A DNA stretch of 64,000 nucleotides from Phyto melanocephala (GCA_941918925.1 OW799234.1:7283001-7347000), one strand, 5' to 3'. Positions 1 through 10,812 are shown, counted from the first letter of the stretch. Numbers and translations are program-made. Notes: generated by a model from the sequence alone, not told the origin.

Positions 1-294
1 ATACATAAAAGAACTTATATTTATTATATGTTCTTTTATTTCTTGCAGACTAAAAATCGTCGTTAGAACGTCAAAGATTCTTCTAAAGAAAATTGAAGAA
101 ACCATGATTTTGACATTTATCATGTAAAACCGTAGAAAAGTATTATTACACTCAATTTATACGATGTTTTTAAGATAGTTTAGAATACGAACCAAGATTA
201 ATATACCTTGATCCGAACGATCGCTTTAAGTTCAAATTTTACTGTTCATTTAAAGTTTAAACAAAGCTCATGATGTTTGTTTTATGATTTTAAC

Positions 295-477
295 CAGGGT
301 ACACTTATATAAGGTGGCGGTGCCAGCCCAGCTGATAATTTTTTTTGTGTTCTGGAGTTTGTTAAACTACATATTAAAAAAATGATTTCAACTCCGGAAA
401 TTGTCAACTTCATACATAAAAAAAGAGAGCCGAAAATCGCTCTCCTTTACGCTATCACCTTATGTAATTACACCATG
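295..477 (+). mobile_element. hAT-like MITE (CAGGG...CATG family), complete copy 1
   Basis: Non-coding 183-bp element beginning CAGGGTACACTTATA and ending TTACACCATG. The two ends form an imperfect inverted repeat sharing an AAGGTG core. The octamer ATTTTAAC flanks it exactly at 287-294 and 478-485. An 8-bp target duplication with a CAGGG end is typical of hAT transposons; the family assignment is inference because no transposase is present. Other copies lie at 832, 7340, 10630 and 15909. Confidence 0.85.
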
Positions 478-485
478 ATTTTAAC

Positions 486-691
486 CAAGGCATATTTATA
501 CATCAGGTAATCTCGATTCGTCAGTAAATTTTTTTCTTTACTTTTTTTAAATTCCAGCTGTCAAAGTTCATAGATAAAAAATAGTTTTCTCTCTTCTCTC
601 ATTTATTTCAAATGTCAAACGTTATATATAAAAAATATAAATAAAAAAGTCCTCTCCAAACTGCCATTGCCTGAAAGATAAATGTGCCTTG
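486..691 (+). mobile_element. CAAGGC...GCCTTG MITE, complete copy
   Basis: 206-bp element with terminal inverted repeats CAAGGCATATTTATACATCAGG and the matching CAAGGCACATTTAT...CAGG read from the other end. It is flanked by ATTTTAAC at 478-485 and 692-699, an 8-bp target duplication. Its interior holds a CAGCTGTCAAA motif and a CT-rich run, also seen in the partial copy at 2310. Non-autonomous; hAT-like by its target duplication. Confidence 0.8.
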
Positions 692-831
692 ATTTTAACC
701 AAGGTCTTTATCCTTCAAATTCTAAAAACAGAATATTTCAAATAAGAGTTTTAAGAATGTAATAAAAAATAAGAACGTTTTTTAATCAAAAAAAAGTTCA
801 AATTTTTATAAAAATAATTTGTATAGGTACC

Positions 832-983
832 CAGGGAACACTTATACAAGGTGGCGGTGCTAGAACAGCTGACAATTTTTTTGTGTTCTGGAGTATGTCA
901 AACTACATATTAAAAAAATGATTTCAACTCCGGAAATTGTCAAACTTCTCCTTTACGGTATCATCTTATGTAATTAGACTATG
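832..983 (+). mobile_element. hAT-like MITE (CAGGG family), copy 2, internally shortened
   Basis: Same sequence family as 295-477 (GGTGGCGGTGC, CAGCTGACAATTTTTTTGTG, TTCAACTCCGGAAATTGTCA). About 30 bp are missing near the right end and the end reads TATG rather than CATG. Both sides carry GGTACC-type sequence, but the flanking octamers are not identical, so the target duplication is uncertain. Confidence 0.75.
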
Positions 984-2028
984 GTACCTACCATTTATAA
1001 AAAAAAATATTTATTACAAATAAGTATTTTTACTTCTGTTAAAAATAATTAAACTGTGTTTAGAATCCAAGCGATCTCTAAGAGCAATAACAAAACACAT
1101 GTAAAATTGTTTACTCAACACAATCGTTCGGATTTGTATTAACACGAGCGAATAAATAATAAATATTAACAGATACCTAAAAAGTCGTATAAATAAAAAA
1201 GGATTTTGGAAGCATCTTTTAAGTAAAAAAACGATTTTAAATTGTTGCCTGAATTAAAATTGTACGTACTTAAAACTTTTTACCCGCTTCCATTTGTACC
1301 TTTTTCAACAACACAATAATAAACATTCAATAATATGGAAAAGGACTGAATTAAACATACTACCGGCAACCAAACACTCGTGCATAAGTATACACAATTT
1401 CATTCTTTTTGCAATGTAGCAGTCAAAAACATAAAAAAAATAATTCACCAAACACAATTTATTTAAACAAAATTTAATGCATACTTTGTTTTATCCTAAT
1501 GTACATATTTGTTATACACAATAAATCTTGTGCTTCTCTTGTCATTTTTTGATTTTTTACAATAACCACATGGTTTGTATGCACATAAAACTTTAATTTT
1601 CAATTTTGTAACACTGCAAATAGTTATATTTGTATATTATTTAACACTTTCTTTTACAAAACGTTTTAAAATAAACCTAAACAATAAGTTCTGAAATATT
1701 TAAATAATTCGTAAAATTAATACAATCACTTGTAAAGAACTTTATTGCCAGACAAACGCGAATTTTCAACTAAAACAAACTAGAAAAAAAATGATAGCTT
1801 CAAATATTGAGTGAAAGAGTGAGTGGCGACTGAGGGCAGAATAAATTGTCGACGCATGCAGCGTTTAATTCGCCTGATTATTTTTGTTGTGTTTGCTTTT
1901 TGTTTTTTTACTTTTCAGTACACATTTGTAGTTTGTAGTAAATATAGGTGCCTACAAAAGTTAATACTATTGTTCTAAAAAGTACACAAAAATGTATTTA
2001 AAGTAAATAAGGATTAAGTAGAAATAAT
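984..2028. other. AT-rich intergenic DNA, nothing recognised
   Basis: No long open frame, known repeat or RNA gene seen. The piece at about 1795-1875 is less AT-rich than its surroundings, but no gene can be argued from it. Confidence 0.6.
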
Positions 2029-2280
2029 CAAGGCGAATTTAATTATCAGGTGGTGGTAATTCTACAACAAATACAACATTAAAAAAACAACATGGTTTTT
2101 TATTGTTGCTTTCGACTGTCGATGTGTCAAAAACTACATGGTTTTTGTTTGTGTTTTTTTGCGCGGGAAGTAGTAATCTATGTAAACATAAATAATATTT
2201 GACAATGCAATCATCATTTTTGCAAATAAAAAAGTAGATCAGCTGCGTTGTCAACACCACCTGATAATGAATTCGCCTTG
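2029..2280. mobile_element. CAAGGC...GCCTTG MITE, 252-bp complete copy
   Basis: Long terminal inverted repeats: CAAGGCGAATTTAATTATCA GGTGGTG at the left and CACCACCTGATAATGAATTCGCCTTG-type sequence at the right. The octamer GAAATAAT is duplicated exactly at 2021-2028 and 2281-2288. The small frame inside it (2039-2260) is not a gene. Confidence 0.9.
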
Positions 2281-2309
2281 GAAATAATGGTGAATTTTAT
2301 AGAGTAAAT

Positions 2310-2485
2310 CAAGGCACATTTATTCGTCAGCTGATTATTTTTTTCAACACTTATTTTTAATATCAGCTGTCAAAATCTATAGATAAAAAACAATTTTCTC
2401 TCCACTCTCATATAGGTATAATATGAGAGAAAAATAATATATAAAAAAAATTCCCTCCGAATTGCAATAACTTGATGAATTTTTA
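2310..2485 (+). mobile_element. CAAGGC MITE, partial copy
   Basis: Starts CAAGGCACATTTATTCGTCAGCTG and shares the interior of the element at 486-691 (CAGCTGTCAAA, TATAGATAAAAAA, TTTTCTCTCCACTCTCAT). The right inverted repeat has decayed. Confidence 0.65.
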
Positions 2486-2571
2486 TGCATACGGCACTAA
2501 TACTTAACTGGTATGAAACTTATTAATCTTGTTGGAATTATAAAATGCGTTTGGGTTTTAAAATTAAAAAA

Positions 2572-3300
2572 AACAAGTAACAGTGCTATATTCGGCCGTA
2601 CCGAATCTAATATACCCTTCACAACGTGTAGTCATGCAATAACAATTGTTTGTATCACCATTCATCTCATATAAAATACGTACATATGTATATACTGGTT
2701 AGACTATATGTGGCATCGAATCTCAGCTGCGCCAAAAAAATTTTATCTTATTTTATTTAAGATATTATTTATATTTTATTATTTTTTTATATTTTTTTTT
2801 AATTTTTTTTAAAAATTTTTTTACAAAAATTTTAAAAAAATTTTTTTTTTTAATTTTTTTTAAATTTTTTTTTTTGTAATTTTTTTTATTATTATTTTTT
2901 TTATTTTTAATATATTTTTTTTTTGTAATTTTTTTTGGCATGTTTTTTGCATGTATGTATGTCATTGTGTAAAAAAACGAGGTGGTCGTGGTTTTTTGCT
3001 CATATTTCAGAAAGTTATGGGGCGATTGTGCTGAATTTCAATAGCGATTCATTCCTGGATATTTCCAAGAGATTGATACCATATACAGATCTGAGGAACA
3101 TATAGTTGCTTCTAAAAGTTGATTTCAACCAACACACGGACAGACGGGCAGACGGACAGACGGTCAGGGCTTAATCGACTCCTCTATTCATAAGCTTTCA
3201 GAAAATATATACTTTATGGGGTCGGAAATGAAAATTGTAGAAATTACAAACGGAATGACAAAGCTATATATACCCTTGTGCACCACAGGTGAAGGGTATA
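2572..3300 (+). repeat. Dispersed repeat DR, form 1, copy A
   Basis: One of seven copies here. The family starts AACAAGTAA, continues with a tatattcggccgtRccgaat hairpin and tatacccttcac, and ends gaagggtata. The internal module reads gtggcatcgaat...cagctg, then a poly(T) run of about 200 bp (2736-2937). A conserved 3' half follows: gaggtggtcgtgg, gacagacggacagacgg, ctttatggggtcggaaatg. The outer tatacccttcac and gtgaagggtata are inverted. Frames inside are low-complexity artefacts. The transposon class is unknown; no coding capacity remains. Confidence 0.85.
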
Positions 3301-3317
3301 AAAAACATAAAATAAAA

Positions 3318-4154
3318 AACAAGTAAGAGTGCTATATTCGGCCGTGCCGAATCTTATATACCCTTCACAACGTGTAGTCATGCAATAACAGTAGTTTGTG
3401 TCACCATTCATCCCATATGAAATACGTACATACATATAAAAACATACATATATAAAAACATCCCATTGTAAAATTATAAATTCACGTATGTATGTTAAAA
3501 AAACAAAAAAAAAAAAAAAAATTTAAAAAAAAATTTAACAAAAAAAATTTTTTTTAAAAATAAAAAAAAAAAAAAATTTTTTTTTAAAAATTATTATATA
3601 TATAATATATATAAAACAAAAAAAAAAATAAAAAAAAAAAATTAAAAAAAAAAAAAAATTTAAAAAAAAAATAATAAAAATATAAATAATATATTAAATA
3701 AAAATAAAAAAAAAATAAAAAAAAAAATTTTTTTTTGGCTCAGCTGGGATTCGATGCCACGTTTTCTCTAACCAGTATACACGTTTGTATGTATGTATGT
3801 TGTTGTTGTAATGTTGTTTTTGTGAAAAAAAACCGAGGTGGTCGTGGGTTTTTGCTCATATCTCAGTTGTTTATGTACCGATGTTTCTGATTTTCAATAC
3901 CGATCTACTCCCGAATATTTCTGATATTTTAATACATCACCCGAGTCCAAGCGATGTCGGGGGGCTTCAAAAAGTTGATTTCAACATACACACGGACAGA
4001 CGGTCAGACGGACAGACTGACAGGGCTTAATCGACTTCCCTATTCATAAGCTTTCAGAAAATATATACTTTATGGGGTCGGAAATCAAAATTGTAGAAAT
4101 TTCACACGGAATGACAAACCTATATATACCCTTTTTCACTGTGTGAAGGGTATA
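3318..4154 (+). repeat. Dispersed repeat DR, form 2, copy B
   Basis: Same ends as copy A, but the internal module is inverted: a poly(A) run (about 3494-3730) comes first, then ttggctcagctgggattcga and tgccac. The 3' half also differs (cagttgtttatgtaccgatg, ccgagtccaagcgatgtcgg) before rejoining the shared gacagacgg and ggggtcggaaat segment. It ends cactgtgtgaagggtata. Confidence 0.85.
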
Positions 4155-4720
4155 ATAAAAAAAATTTACATAAGTTAATAAAATATTTTTTTGTTGTAAG
4201 GTAGCATAATTTGTACAGCATTTCATCCAGTATATCACCAATGTCGTCTATAATGTTCTTTTTTAGAGCTGTAAGTGTTGCTGACATGTTTTTGTACTCA
4301 ATAAATTTCACGCAACTCCACAAAATATAGTCTAGTAGGTTAAATCGCATGATCTCGGTGGCCAATAGACTGCTTCGAAACGGGAAATTAATTGCTTACT
4401 AAATTCACCTATAAATAGGTTCTTGGTATGTCGTGCCGTGTGGCACCGTTTTCGTAAAACTACTTTTCAACCAAGTCCAATTCTTCTTATTTGGAAAAAA
4501 AGTTTAATTATCGCACGGTAAATAGCTTTGTTAACTGTTACGTTTCGATTTGACACTGACCAAAACAACGATATTCTCCTCGGTATGCCCAATAAATTGA
4601 AACAGGTGCCAAATTTTGTAATTTACGAAACCGATATCTCTCACATATAAATAAAGTTATGTCGGTCATGAAAGAATTATTTCAATTGAACGATTCAGTT
4701 AGGTGAAAGATATGATGTAG
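4120..4720 (-). mobile_element. Mariner transposase relic
   Basis: Reading the minus strand, the frame at 4120-4365 resembles the mariner C-terminal region (L-DYILWSCVKF, then an A-L--NI-D-IGDIL-EML run). Upstream, about 4440-4480 encodes a QQDGA-like piece (FY-NGA). The same diverged spelling occurs in the relic at 46390, so the two are probably the same subfamily. Stops and frameshifts make it non-functional. Confidence 0.65.
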
Positions 4721-4822
4721 TTAAAACTCTTTTGTTCGCATCTTTCACCTTTGTTCATTTCTAATTTTAAGGTTTTAAAACCATAGAGCCATGGTATCCC
4801 ACACAGGTTCAGTATCCGTAAG

Positions 4823-5069
4823 TCGACCTATACCTTCATATAGGGAAAAGGATCTGAACGCGAATATTCCTTTCTAAAAGTTTTGCAAAGGTTAATTGAG
4901 ACTCCGTGTAGCTGTACATCAATACCGCTAACCGACGCCACGCAATTAACCAATGCGAGAGTGAGACGCGAAACTCTCGAAGCCAGATGAAGGACGGCCT
5001 GATTGTCCTTAAAAAATAATGGCAATGACGCGCGAACTTTTGACCCGACCAGAGCTGAATCACGACTCA
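4823..5069 (+). repeat. Hairpin-bearing dispersed repeat HB, copy 1
   Basis: Begins with a CCTATA...TATAGG hairpin (agtcgacctataccttcata) followed by a more conserved, GC-richer body: cgcaattaaccaatgcgaga, gacgcgaaactctcga, ggacggcctgatt, and cgcgcgaac...gacccgaccagagctgaat. Copies at 15280 and 25848 share hairpin and body in the same order. Element type not recognised. Confidence 0.7.
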
Positions 5070-5086
5070 TCTTTCACCTTTCATTA

Positions 5087-5475
5087 CCCCTTTCGCATTA
5101 GGCAACTATAATTGCGCAAGTCTTGTGTTTGTGGGTGTGAGAGGAAAGGTCGGTGTGAATGGGAAAGAATTGCCGAGATTTGAGTACAGACTTGCTTGTA
5201 CTTGGCAATTCTGCTTCTGCTGTCATTCTTGTCTTGGAATATTTATTTGTTTTTGACATTGTCTTTTATTTCTTCTTCGGTGTGTTGTGTAATTTTGTGT
5301 GTGTGAAAATTTTATTTGTTTATAAGTGAATCAAATATTTAAAAATGATAAATTCGAGCATAAGCAAATTAAACTTGCTCAACCAAGTTGCTCATGTGAA
5401 CATAAAAACAAGTTCAAAAGAAAATAAATAAAAATTATACTTGCGCAATTAAAGTTGCCTAATGCGAAAGGGGCC
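5087..5475. mobile_element. CCCCTTTCGC inverted-repeat element, copy 1
   Basis: Terminal inverted repeats of about 32 bp: CCCCTTTCGCATTAGGCAAC then ATAATTGCGCAAGT at the left, and ACTTGCGCAATTAAAGTTGC then CTAATGCGAAAGGGG at the right. The non-coding interior contains ggaaaggtcggtgtgaa and cttgcttgtacttggcaatt. Copies lie at 11479 and 11801. Target duplication not clear. Confidence 0.85.
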
Positions 5476-5616
5476 TTATTCTTTCATGTTTCACACATTT
5501 CAGTCAGTCAACAATGTATATGATTATGGAGTTGCCATAACTAAAAATCTTTTAATTTTTTTAAATCAAGAGTTTTCCAGTTTTTAAAAATACTTCAGTT
5601 AGAAAATTCGTTTTAT

Positions 5617-6468
5617 TATACCCTTCACACAGTGAAAAAGGGTATATATAGGTTTGTCATTCCGTGTGAAATTTCTACAATTTTCATTTCCGACCCCATA
5701 AAGTATATATTTTCTGAAAGCTTATGAATAGGGAAGTCGATTAAGCTCTGTCAGTCTGTCCGTGTGTATGTTGAAATCAACTTTTTGAAGCCCCCCGACA
5801 TCGCTTGGACCCGGGTGAGGTATTAAAATATCAGAAATATTCGGGAGTAGATCGCTATTGAAAATCAGAAACATCGGTACATAAACAACTGAGATATGAG
5901 CAAAAACCCACGACCACCTCGATTTTTTTCACAAAAACAACAACAACATACATACATACAAACGTGTATACTGGTTAGAGAAAACGTGGCATCGAATCCC
6001 AGCTGAGCCAAAAAAAAATTTTGTTATATTTTAAAAATTTTTTTTTAAATTTTTTTTTTTATTTTTTTTTTTATTTTTTATTTAATATATTATTTACATT
6101 TTTATTATTTCTTTTTTTTAATTTTTTTTTCAATTTTTTTTTGTTTTATATTAATTATATATATTTTAATTATTTTTTTAAAATTTTTTTTTTTAATTTT
6201 TTTTTTTTATTTTTTTTTTAAATTTTTTTTTTAAATTTTTTTTTTAAATTTTTTTTTTTAAATTTTTTTTTTTATTTTTTTTTTTTTAACATACATGCGT
6301 AAATTTATAATTTTACAATGGGATGTTTTTTATATATGTATATTTTTTATATGTATGTACGTATTTCATATGAGATGAATGGTGATACAAACTACTGTTA
6401 TTACATGACTACACGTTGTGAAGGGTATATAAGATTCGGCACGGCCGAATATAGCGCTCTTACTTGTT
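5617..6468 (-). repeat. Dispersed repeat DR, form 2, copy C
   Basis: Minus-strand copy bounded by tatacccttcacacagtg at the left and ggccgaatatagcgctctta cttgtt at the right. The module order matches form 2: tggcatcgaatcccagctga lies before the poly(T) of about 6008-6290 on the plus strand. The homopolymer frames are not genes. Confidence 0.85.
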
Positions 6469-7339
6469 TTTTGTTTGTATTTTCGAATTTTTAAATTATG
6501 TGCAAAATCCTAACCGGAATACAGCTTGATTGAATGAAATAAATCAGAAAGTCTTTCTGACCGATCATGAACGATTCACTGAAAAGAAAGATTATGTCCA
6601 ACACTTGTGAAATGGCAAACCTTACTAAAATTTTTGGTATTGCCACATGTCACGAATCTTGTTTTACACTGATAAGCCAAATAGCGAAAAATCAATTTTT
6701 ATACGAGTTAGAAAATACTCTTAAAATCAAAAGAATCGTAACGTAGAGTCTATATCGTGGATTTGATGATGGATTTATATTATGACCTGTGTTGCCATAT
6801 TATTAATTTCTAAATGTAAAGAATTTGAAAAAATAAACTATTTAAATATAAAATTATTTAGTTTAAAATTTTGCCAAGAATGAAAAATAATTAAGCTTTT
6901 GCCACCCCATTAAAATTTTGTAGCTAAGCCAATGACAATGGTTTAGTTATTAGATTTGTATCGTAAGGTTACGAATCAGCTGACAAATATTGTCACATAA
7001 AGAAAACGTATTACTGAATGTTAGAAACGAAGAACGTAATACATTGACATATTTTTTGGGAGACAACACTACGTTTCAACTAACTAATTTTTTAATTTTT
7101 TTTTAAATCAAAAGAAAATTGATTTCTACGTTGAGAACGTAATACATAGAGAGCGCGTGAAAAAATAGAAAGAGGTGCACAATGAATTTGCAATTCAATT
7201 TTTTTTATTTGTCATGAAGTTGTCTGTTGTCACATGTTTTTTTCAGAAATTGCTAAACCTAAACTAGAGCGGCAAGCGTTTTTGGCAAATTCTCATGTTC
7301 AAACAATTTGTATCAAATAAACCGAAATACCGCGGCGAC
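6469..7339. other. Intergenic DNA, nothing firmly recognised
   Basis: AT-rich. The short motif tttgtagctaagccaatg at about 6919 is nearly shared with the duplicated segment near 49100 and 50355 (tttgtagctacgccaatg), suggesting an old dispersed element. No open frame worth calling. Confidence 0.5.
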
Positions 7340-8289
7340 CATGGTGTAATTACATAAGGTGATAGCGTAAAGGAGAGCAATTTTTGTCTCTCTTTTTATA
7401 CCCTTCACACAGTGAAAAAGGGTATATATAGGTTTGTCATTCCGTGTGAAATTTCTACAATTTTCATTTCCGACCCCATAAAGTATATATTTTCTGAAAG
7501 CTTATGAATAGGGGAGTCGATTAAGCCCTGTCAGTCTGTCCGTGTGTATGTTGAAATCAACTTTTTGTAGCCCCTCGACATAGGTTGGACCCGGGTAAGG
7601 TATTAAAATATCAGAAATATTCGGGAGTAGATCGCTATTGAAAATCAGAAACATCGGTACATAAACAACTGAGATATGAGCAAAACCCCACGACCACCTC
7701 GATTTCTTTTTCACAAAAACAACATTACAACAACAACATACATACATACAAACGTGTATACTGGTTAGAGAAAACGTGGCATCGAATCCCAACCGAGCCA
7801 AAAAAATTTTTTTTTTAATTTTTTTAAAAATTTTTTTTTAATATTTTTTTTTATTTTTTTTTTATTTTTTATTTAATATATTATTTATATTTTTATTATT
7901 ATTTTTTTTAATTTTTTTATTTTTTTTTAATTTTTTTTTTTTATTTTTTTTTTGTTTTATATATGTATATTATATATAAAATAATTTTTTTTTTAAATTT
8001 TTTTTTTAATTTTTTTTTAATTTTTTTTTTCGTTTTTTTAACATACATACGTGTACGTATTTCATATGGGATGAATGGTGATACAAGCAACTGTTGTTGC
8101 ATGACTACACGTTGTGAAGGGTATATAAGATTCGGCATGGCCGAATATAGCACTCTTACTTGTTTATGTATGGAATTTGACAATTTCCGAAGTTGAAATA
8201 ATTTTTTTAAGTATGTATTTTGACATTCTCCAGAACACAAAAAAATAGTCAGCTGGGCTTGCACCGCCACCTTGTATAAGTGTACCCTG
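7340..8289 (-). mobile_element. hAT-like MITE (CAGGG family), copy split by a DR insertion
   Basis: Minus-strand copy: the left part 7340-7396 starts CATGGTGTAATTACATAAGG and the right part 8165-8289 ends cttgtataagtgtaccctg. GCGGCGAC is duplicated exactly at 7332-7339 and 8290-8297. The 768 bp between the parts are a complete DR repeat, so DR inserted after the MITE. Confidence 0.9.
7397..8164 (-). repeat. Dispersed repeat DR, form 2, copy D, nested in a MITE
   Basis: Minus-strand DR copy from tatacccttcacacagtg to cactcttacttgtt, with the poly(T) module at about 7801-8040. It sits inside the MITE sequence catacataaaaaagagag. The repeat's own TATAAAA end makes a short A/T target duplication impossible to delimit. 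Confidence 0.85.
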
Positions 8290-8297
8290 GCGGCGAC

Positions 8298-8910
8298 AAC
8301 GCTTTGCAATTGGAAAATCCAATTTTGACAACGCGTTTGGTATGGAAGTTGGCTGCAGTACAACTGTTGCTGTTTTTTTTGTACTTTTGTAATTGTTGAA
8401 AAGTAATGTCATTTCAGCTATTTTCATTTTAATCTAGCGACTTTATTTCTATTTAGTGAGTTTTATTAAAAAACATAAGTGAACATTACTGTTCATTACA
8501 CAACGTTGACGCTCTCGTTTAGGGTTGGTCTCCCCAGCGTTACCGCTCAGCGGAATATTACGCAACGCCTGCCGCTCTTGTTTAGTTTGTTCCGTAATTT
8601 CGATACTCATGATACAGCGGCTAACAGTAGACCAAATCAATAAGTTCGAAAATTACTGTTAATCTAAGTTCAGCTCAGGTCGGATTTATAGCTCGAGCTT
8701 CGTTGTTATTATCACAATCAGACCGTTGTTTTTCATCTGACTTTTGGGTCTCACTCTCACATTAGCTGAGTTATGTGAGGTTATTTAACTGTAGCTTATT
8801 GCAGTTCTTCGAAGTCTCCATTAGTCACATGTTTTGTAGTTTTTATACAAGATGAACCATTTAAACTCAAATTGGATTAACCGTTCGACTTACTATATAA
8901 ACATACTTAT
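8298..8910. other. Intergenic DNA with a GC-richer 200-bp piece
   Basis: On the minus strand 8449-8640 is an open frame of 63 codons containing MSIEITEQTKQERQALRNIP, with more balanced base composition than its neighbours. Another short minus frame (MKIAEMTLLF...) ends at the MITE. No family recognised; this could be an old gene fragment, a first exon, or chance. Confidence 0.35.
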
Positions 8911-9471
8911 CAGGCATGTTCTGACAATCGCATTTCGCATAATATTGGCGATGCGATTTCAAATCGCATAGTAGGTGTTCTGAAGTTCACAATCGCAAGA
9001 AGATTTGCGGCTTCAAATCGCAAGAGAAAGATGTGGTGAACTGATGTATTTTGCCAAAACTAAGTTTTAAACAGTCAATAAAATTATGCAAATATATAAT
9101 GAATGGGGTTTTGTTTTATTTTTCACATTTTTTTTTTTTTTTTGCAAACAGTTTTTATTAAAAACTCAATTTTAGAAGCCTATTAATTACGCACATCGTA
9201 TTTTTTTCAATTTTTTACTTATGAATTAGCGTTATTCGCCTCTTTTTGTAATCGGAAACTTGTTAATGTATGCATAAACATTTAATTAATATATTAATAA
9301 TCAGAGAGGCTTTTTTAGAATAACAGAAATGCTTTTGGATCAGTATATATAACAAAAAAAAAATAATAAAACGCAAAGAAAACGCGTGAACTACAGAACA
9401 TGCAGACATAAATTTGGCGATTTACAAATCGCATGTGATTTGACAATCGCGTGAGAGTCAGAACATGGGCG
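8911..9471. mobile_element. Inverted-repeat element with AATCGCA subterminal motifs
   Basis: Left end caggCATGTTCTGACAATCGCA is mirrored by the right end (gcgtgagagTCAGAACATGggcg). Several copies of AATCGCA or TGCGATT cluster near both ends (for example gcgatttcaaatcgca and gcgatttacaaatcgcatg). Interior AT-rich, without a gene. No target duplication could be fixed; the mirrored TCGACTTAC at 8885 and 9478 may mean the element is longer. Confidence 0.6.
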
Positions 9472-10629
9472 TATATGTAAGTCGACTTTCGGAACTTGAA
9501 CAAACGTAAGATGATCTGGCCATTTGTGTATAACACGACGTTAATGACAGGCATAAAAAAAAACTGAAAAACAAATTTGCCAAACAATTTTATTGCGCAT
9601 GTGGACATCCAAAAACGGGGCCTTATAGTGACTGCGGTTTGTGAACTGGCACATGGGTTCTCTGCTCTATGAAATCTAATAACAAATATTTGTAGCCACA
9701 AATGACTAATTGCCATAAGTGATAAGTTTTATTCAGACGAAACCACGGGTTTCATATTTTTTAAATTGCCTTATTCTTGTAATTGAACGTCGCTGAACCA
9801 AAGCTTTGAAAGATAAAATTCGGCTCTGCATTGCGAAAGCGAAATGAAGCCTTGTAGAATGTACATATGTATGTAGTAATGTTGTAAAAAGAGCGAACGT
9901 CTATCAAAATGCTTGAGGTGGACGTATGTATGCCCGGAATCACATTCCACTGTTACTTCACATATTTGTACGTTACATCAGTATCAATTAAATTTTGTTA
10001 GAAACTTGTGCCTGCGACTTCGTCTGCGTAGTTATGGACATGAAAGATAGCCTGTTTATGTTATAATTCAGGTTGTTATCTATCTGTGCGGCAAATTTCA
10101 TTTAAATCCGTTTAGTAATTTTCTGCGTGATTAAGAAATTGTTAATAAGGTAAAGTGTGGTGAAATTGGTTTTATAGCAAAATATTCTTATGACCTAGTT
10201 TTTTTTAACAATCGAGAAGTGTAGCCATATCAGGTTCATCTTTTTTTAACAAGTTTTTTGAGATGCTTAAATTTTTTTTTTTTTAATTTTATAGTTTGTC
10301 CATGTACATAAGTAAATGCTTTAATTTATGTTAACAACAATACAGTTTTATTTAATTAGTATCCAGTAAAACATTTGAGCGACATTGTCACTATGAGTCA
10401 GTATTACAGTATTTACCAGCAATTAGCAGCAATTCGCACAAAATTATCGTAAATGAAAATTTGATTGATGAATCCACTTCACAGTAGAGCTGTGTAGCTC
10501 GTGAACGAACGGGTTGAATTGAACGAATAATCCGAATAAGTGATCCGTTTCTGAACGCTTTTGGTTTAATAGTGTTTCGTTTAATGTTTGTTGAATTAGG
10601 TCTTTTGTATGTTAAATTTTTGTTCCTTC
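9472..10629. other. Intergenic DNA with a dispersed transposon tail
   Basis: About 9995-10140 (cttgtgcctgcgacttcgtc, gcaaatttcatttaaatccg) matches, in reverse orientation, about 19510-19555. This is the end of a widespread insect transposon type. The remainder shows no convincing gene. Confidence 0.5.
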
Positions 10630-10804
10630 CAGGGTACACCTATGCAAGGTGGCGGTGCCAGCCCAGCTGACAATTTTTTTGTGTTCTGGAGTATGTCAAA
10701 CTACATATTAAAAAAATGGTTTCAACTCCGGAAATTATCAAACTTCATACATAAAAAAGAGATCCGAAAATCGCTCTCATATCACCTTTTGTAAATACAC
10801 CATG
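10630..10804 (+). mobile_element. hAT-like MITE (CAGGG family), complete copy 3
   Basis: Starts CAGGGTACACCTATGCAAGG and ends AAATACACCATG. The octamer GTTCCTTC is duplicated exactly at 10622-10629 and 10805-10812. The open frame running through it is incidental. Confidence 0.9.
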
Positions 10805-10812
10805 GTTCCTTC

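Noticed and set aside
2765..2965. Lys/Asn-rich or Phe-rich small proteins in poly(T)/poly(A) runs (also 6021-6221, 7941-8363, 17045-17245)
   Set aside because: Homopolymer artefacts inside DR repeat copies.
7502..7801. Conserved 99-codon frame also present at 48241-48537
   Set aside because: Similarity is due to the DR repeat; the frame is not preserved in all copies and has no domain.
9315..9716. 133-codon minus frame with possible mariner-like words (SREP, NKIVW)
   Set aside because: The match could not be followed across motifs in order; too weak to call.
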